The position numbers and the translations under genes were made by a program. This document shows positions 62,285-64,000 of a DNA stretch of 64,000 nucleotides, piece by piece. The stretch's first letter is position 1; the number at the start of each line of letters is the position of its first letter. Source of the stretch: an uncultured Photobacterium sp. GTDB lineage: Bacteria; Pseudomonadota; Gammaproteobacteria; Enterobacterales; Vibrionaceae. The DNA lies in contig NZ_CANMZV010000008.1 of assembly GCF_947502415.1 (NCBI RefSeq), positions 1-64,000 of the forward strand. The letters are read 5' to 3'. The notes under the pieces are model-generated. The model worked only from the letters and a program-made list of their open reading frames with translations, did not search any database and was not told the origin of the DNA.

Positions 62285-63016
62285 TTAACAGCTGTGCTCC
62301 ATTAGGAACTGAATATCATCATCGGCGTTGAAGTATTCTGCTTCCTGCTGGTTGCGGAATAGCTTCAGTGGGTTACCGTTGGCTGTGTAGTAGTGAAGGT
62401 GGCCGTCATGCACGTGCAGCATGGTGCCTTCCGGAATACCCACCACGATTTCGTGAGGATTGACCAGAAGGAACTCTTCAATCCGCTCATCGCGGGTTTC
62501 CCCCATATGACCATCAATCGACGCTTCGATGTAATGCGGGTTGATCTGGAACGGGATCAAGTTCAGTGAAGGAAGAACTGCAGCCGTGACAATCGGCATA
62601 TCGTTAGTGGTGCGGATAGTCGGCGAGCCAATGTTAGTGCCGGCGCTCCAGCCGATATACAGTTTGTTTTGCTTCAGTACGGCTTTGCGGATCGGGCCGA
62701 TCAATCCCTTATCGTGCAGGGTTTTGTTCAGTACCCAGGTGTTGCCACCGCTGACCAGAATGCCGTCAGCTTCTTCAATGGCTTTTACCGGATCTTCAGC
62801 CTGATGGATACCCACGACTTCACAGCCGAAGCGGCCTAGGCTGTCTTGTACCATTTGGGTTCGATCGTCATGGCTTGCACGGATCACAGCATATGGAATG
62901 AATACTAATTTCTTCACACCAGTGCGTTCAACCACATCCTTGATCCAATCGAGACCATACTCTAATGGCCTGGTGTTTTCAGGTAGCTTACCATTACTAA
63001 ACAGCATAATGTCCAT
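62285..63016 (-). CDS. pepE: Dipeptidase E (peptidase S51)
   Basis: 243 residues from ATG 63016, which has AGGAG eight bases upstream; an in-frame start at 63067 would add 17 unrelated residues. Peptidase S51 motifs are DGILVSGGNTWVLNKTL and KLYIGWSAGTNIGSPTIRTTNDMP, with the nucleophilic Ser in GWSAGTN, and FQINPHYIEASIDGHMGETRDERIEEFL with the catalytic His region. PepE hydrolyses dipeptides with an N-terminal Asp. It is downstream of dcuC in the same direction, so aspartate released here could feed or exchange with the dicarboxylate carrier. Confidence 0.94.
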   Translation of the reverse strand: MDIMLFSNGKLPENTRPLEYGLDWIKDVVERTGVKKLVFIPYAVIRASHDDRTQMVQDSLGRFGCEVVGIHQAEDPVKAIEEADGILVSGGNTWVLNKTLHDKGLIGPIRKAVLKQNKLYIGWSAGTNIGSPTIRTTNDMPIVTAAVLPSLNLIPFQINPHYIEASIDGHMGETRDERIEEFLLVNPHEIVVGIPEGTMLHVHDGHLHYYTANGNPLKLFRNQQEAEYFNADDDIQFLMEHSC

Positions 63017-63113
63017 GAACAATACTCCTTTGTCATGTGGTAATTCACATGATGTATCAATTAACAATGCGCACCATCAGGTGCGAACAAGCGTCAAGAA
63101 AACGCAATATAAT

Positions 63114-64000
63114 TTAGAAACTCATGATGCTGACGATGACGGAAATCACGATACCGCCCAGCATCGGGATAGCCGTTCGTTTGGCCAGATCAAACGGTGA
63201 GGTATCAGCCACACCAGCAATTGCCACCATGTTTGGTGCAATTGGTGAAATGTTACGGCTCATACCTGCCACAAACTGCATTGGAAGCAGCATCATCACT
63301 GGGGCGATCCCCATCTTGCCTGCAATATCCGGAACCAGGTTGGCAAACGAGAAGAAGGCGGCATTGCCCGAACCCATCAGGATTGCAGAGGTCATGATGA
63401 TCAATACCATAACTATGGTCATCAGAACCGGGCTGAATCCGGCATTTTCGGCTGCAATAACAATGACATTGATCGCACCGATGGCTTTCAGACCCTGAGC
63501 GAACGTCTGACCGGCTACGATAAAGGTCACCACGTTGGCAAACTGACGTCCCATACCGTCAAAGAAGTGCTGGATGGAGTCAACGACAGCCATCGCACTA
63601 TGGCGGCGGAAAAATTCGAACACAAGTGTGATAACCAAAGAGACAAACATCGCTGTGGTCACATCCATCTTGATGGTGGTGATCACTAACTTACTGAAGG
63701 TAAAAATCAGCACCAGCGGGATGACGGGCAGAATGGCATAAATAGCAGGCGCTTCTTTTTTGGCGTCATCCTGCTTGATATTCACTTCTTCTGAATCACC
63801 TAAGTGGCGGTGCTCACTGGCGATATGGCCGCTTTTCAGGTCAAAATGTTTTTGGATGATCACATGCAGGATCGCTACAACAGCAAGAGCAGCCAGAGCA
63901 ACATAGATCTGGTAGTCAACCACATAGTCGACGACATCAATACCGATGATGTCGGCAGCAAAGTTAACGTTACCTTGGCCCGGTCCCATTTCAACGGCAA
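63114..64000 (-). CDS. dcuC: C4-dicarboxylate transporter DcuC (3' part; start beyond window)
   Basis: The frame is open to the right edge, so the N-terminal part is outside. 295 residues are visible. Segments typical of the DcuC/YfcC-like family are PVIPLVLIFTFSKLV, MDVTTAMFVSLVITLVFEFFRRHSAM, VVTFIVAGQTFAQGLKAIGAINVIV, ILMGSGNAAFFSFANLVP and MQFVAGMSRNISPIAPNMVAIAGVADTSPFDLAKRTAIPM. DcuC effluxes succinate during fermentation. pepE begins about 100 bases downstream in the same direction, so an operon is plausible. Confidence 0.85.
   Translation of the reverse strand, partial: AVEMGPGQGNVNFAADIIGIDVVDYVVDYQIYVALAALAVVAILHVIIQKHFDLKSGHIASEHRHLGDSEEVNIKQDDAKKEAPAIYAILPVIPLVLIFTFSKLVITTIKMDVTTAMFVSLVITLVFEFFRRHSAMAVVDSIQHFFDGMGRQFANVVTFIVAGQTFAQGLKAIGAINVIVIAAENAGFSPVLMTIVMVLIIMTSAILMGSGNAAFFSFANLVPDIAGKMGIAPVMMLLPMQFVAGMSRNISPIAPNMVAIAGVADTSPFDLAKRTAIPMLGGIVISVIVSIMSF

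Overview
The window reads as chromosomal DNA of a gammaproteobacterium of the family Vibrionaceae, most likely Photobacterium or a close relative. This is inferred from the gene mix: NupC, PnuC with a nucleoside phosphorylase, DUF3103, DUF3016, UspE, a LonB-like protease, PepE/DcuC and a TPS hemolysin, on a background of moderate GC. No rRNA, tRNA or CRISPR array was recognised, so the placement rests on protein families only.

Layout. 1-4.5 kb: a broken response regulator, a large secreted metallopeptidase/beta-propeller/Omp85-type barrel fusion, and a glycosyltransferase remnant with an in-frame TAG. 4.5-11.6 kb: small accessory genes, including an MBL-fold hydrolase, an AT-rich NYN/OST-HTH protein, DUF6506 with AraC, GNAT, a second AraC, a PspB-like protein and a PCu(A)C copper chaperone. 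11.8-25.3 kb: LysR, NupC, a repeat-rich surface lipoprotein, a MATE exporter divergent from a LysR regulator, a PhoD-like phosphatase, a SpoIIAA-like protein, an outer-membrane barrel, a tandem QueD-like protein and DUF3016. 25.7-27.4 kb: IclR and a HutG-like protein with a substituted metal site. 27.5-34.7 kb: an AT-rich insertion with a ShlB/ShlA-type two-partner hemolysin system, bracketed by directly repeated relics that look like IS6-family termini. 34.9-41.7 kb: small proteins, a Dcu antiporter, a LonB-like protease and UspE. 41.9-49.3 kb: a five-gene cellulose operon on the minus strand (lipoprotein, bcsA, bcsB, bcsZ, TPR protein) without a BcsC barrel. 49.6-51.7 kb: an octaheme HAO-family cytochrome with its NapC/NrfH-type tetraheme quinol dehydrogenase. 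51.8-57.1 kb: DUF3103, a membrane protein, pnuC with a phosphorylase, a Crp/Fnr regulator and DUF503. 57.2-57.9 kb: a decayed IS1-family copy. 57.9-64 kb: a sodium/amino-acid symporter, small proteins, a Cache chemoreceptor, pepE and the 3' part of dcuC.

How the genes work together. Several units point to life at low oxygen on peptides, nucleosides and C4-dicarboxylates. The Dcu carriers exchange fumarate, aspartate and succinate, PepE releases aspartate from Asp-X dipeptides next to DcuC, and the HAO/NapC pair would pass quinol electrons to a nitrogen oxide. NupC and PnuC with the phosphorylase scavenge nucleosides and nicotinamide riboside. The cellulose operon is controlled after translation by cyclic di-GMP through the PilZ domain of BcsA. 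The ShlB/ShlA pair would give a contact or secreted hemolysin.

The most unusual points are the cellulose operon lacking an outer-membrane exporter, the HutG-like protein with three changed metal ligands, the NYN protein with apparently several OST-HTH domains, the HAO-NapC pair, and the mobile-element relics around the hemolysin locus.
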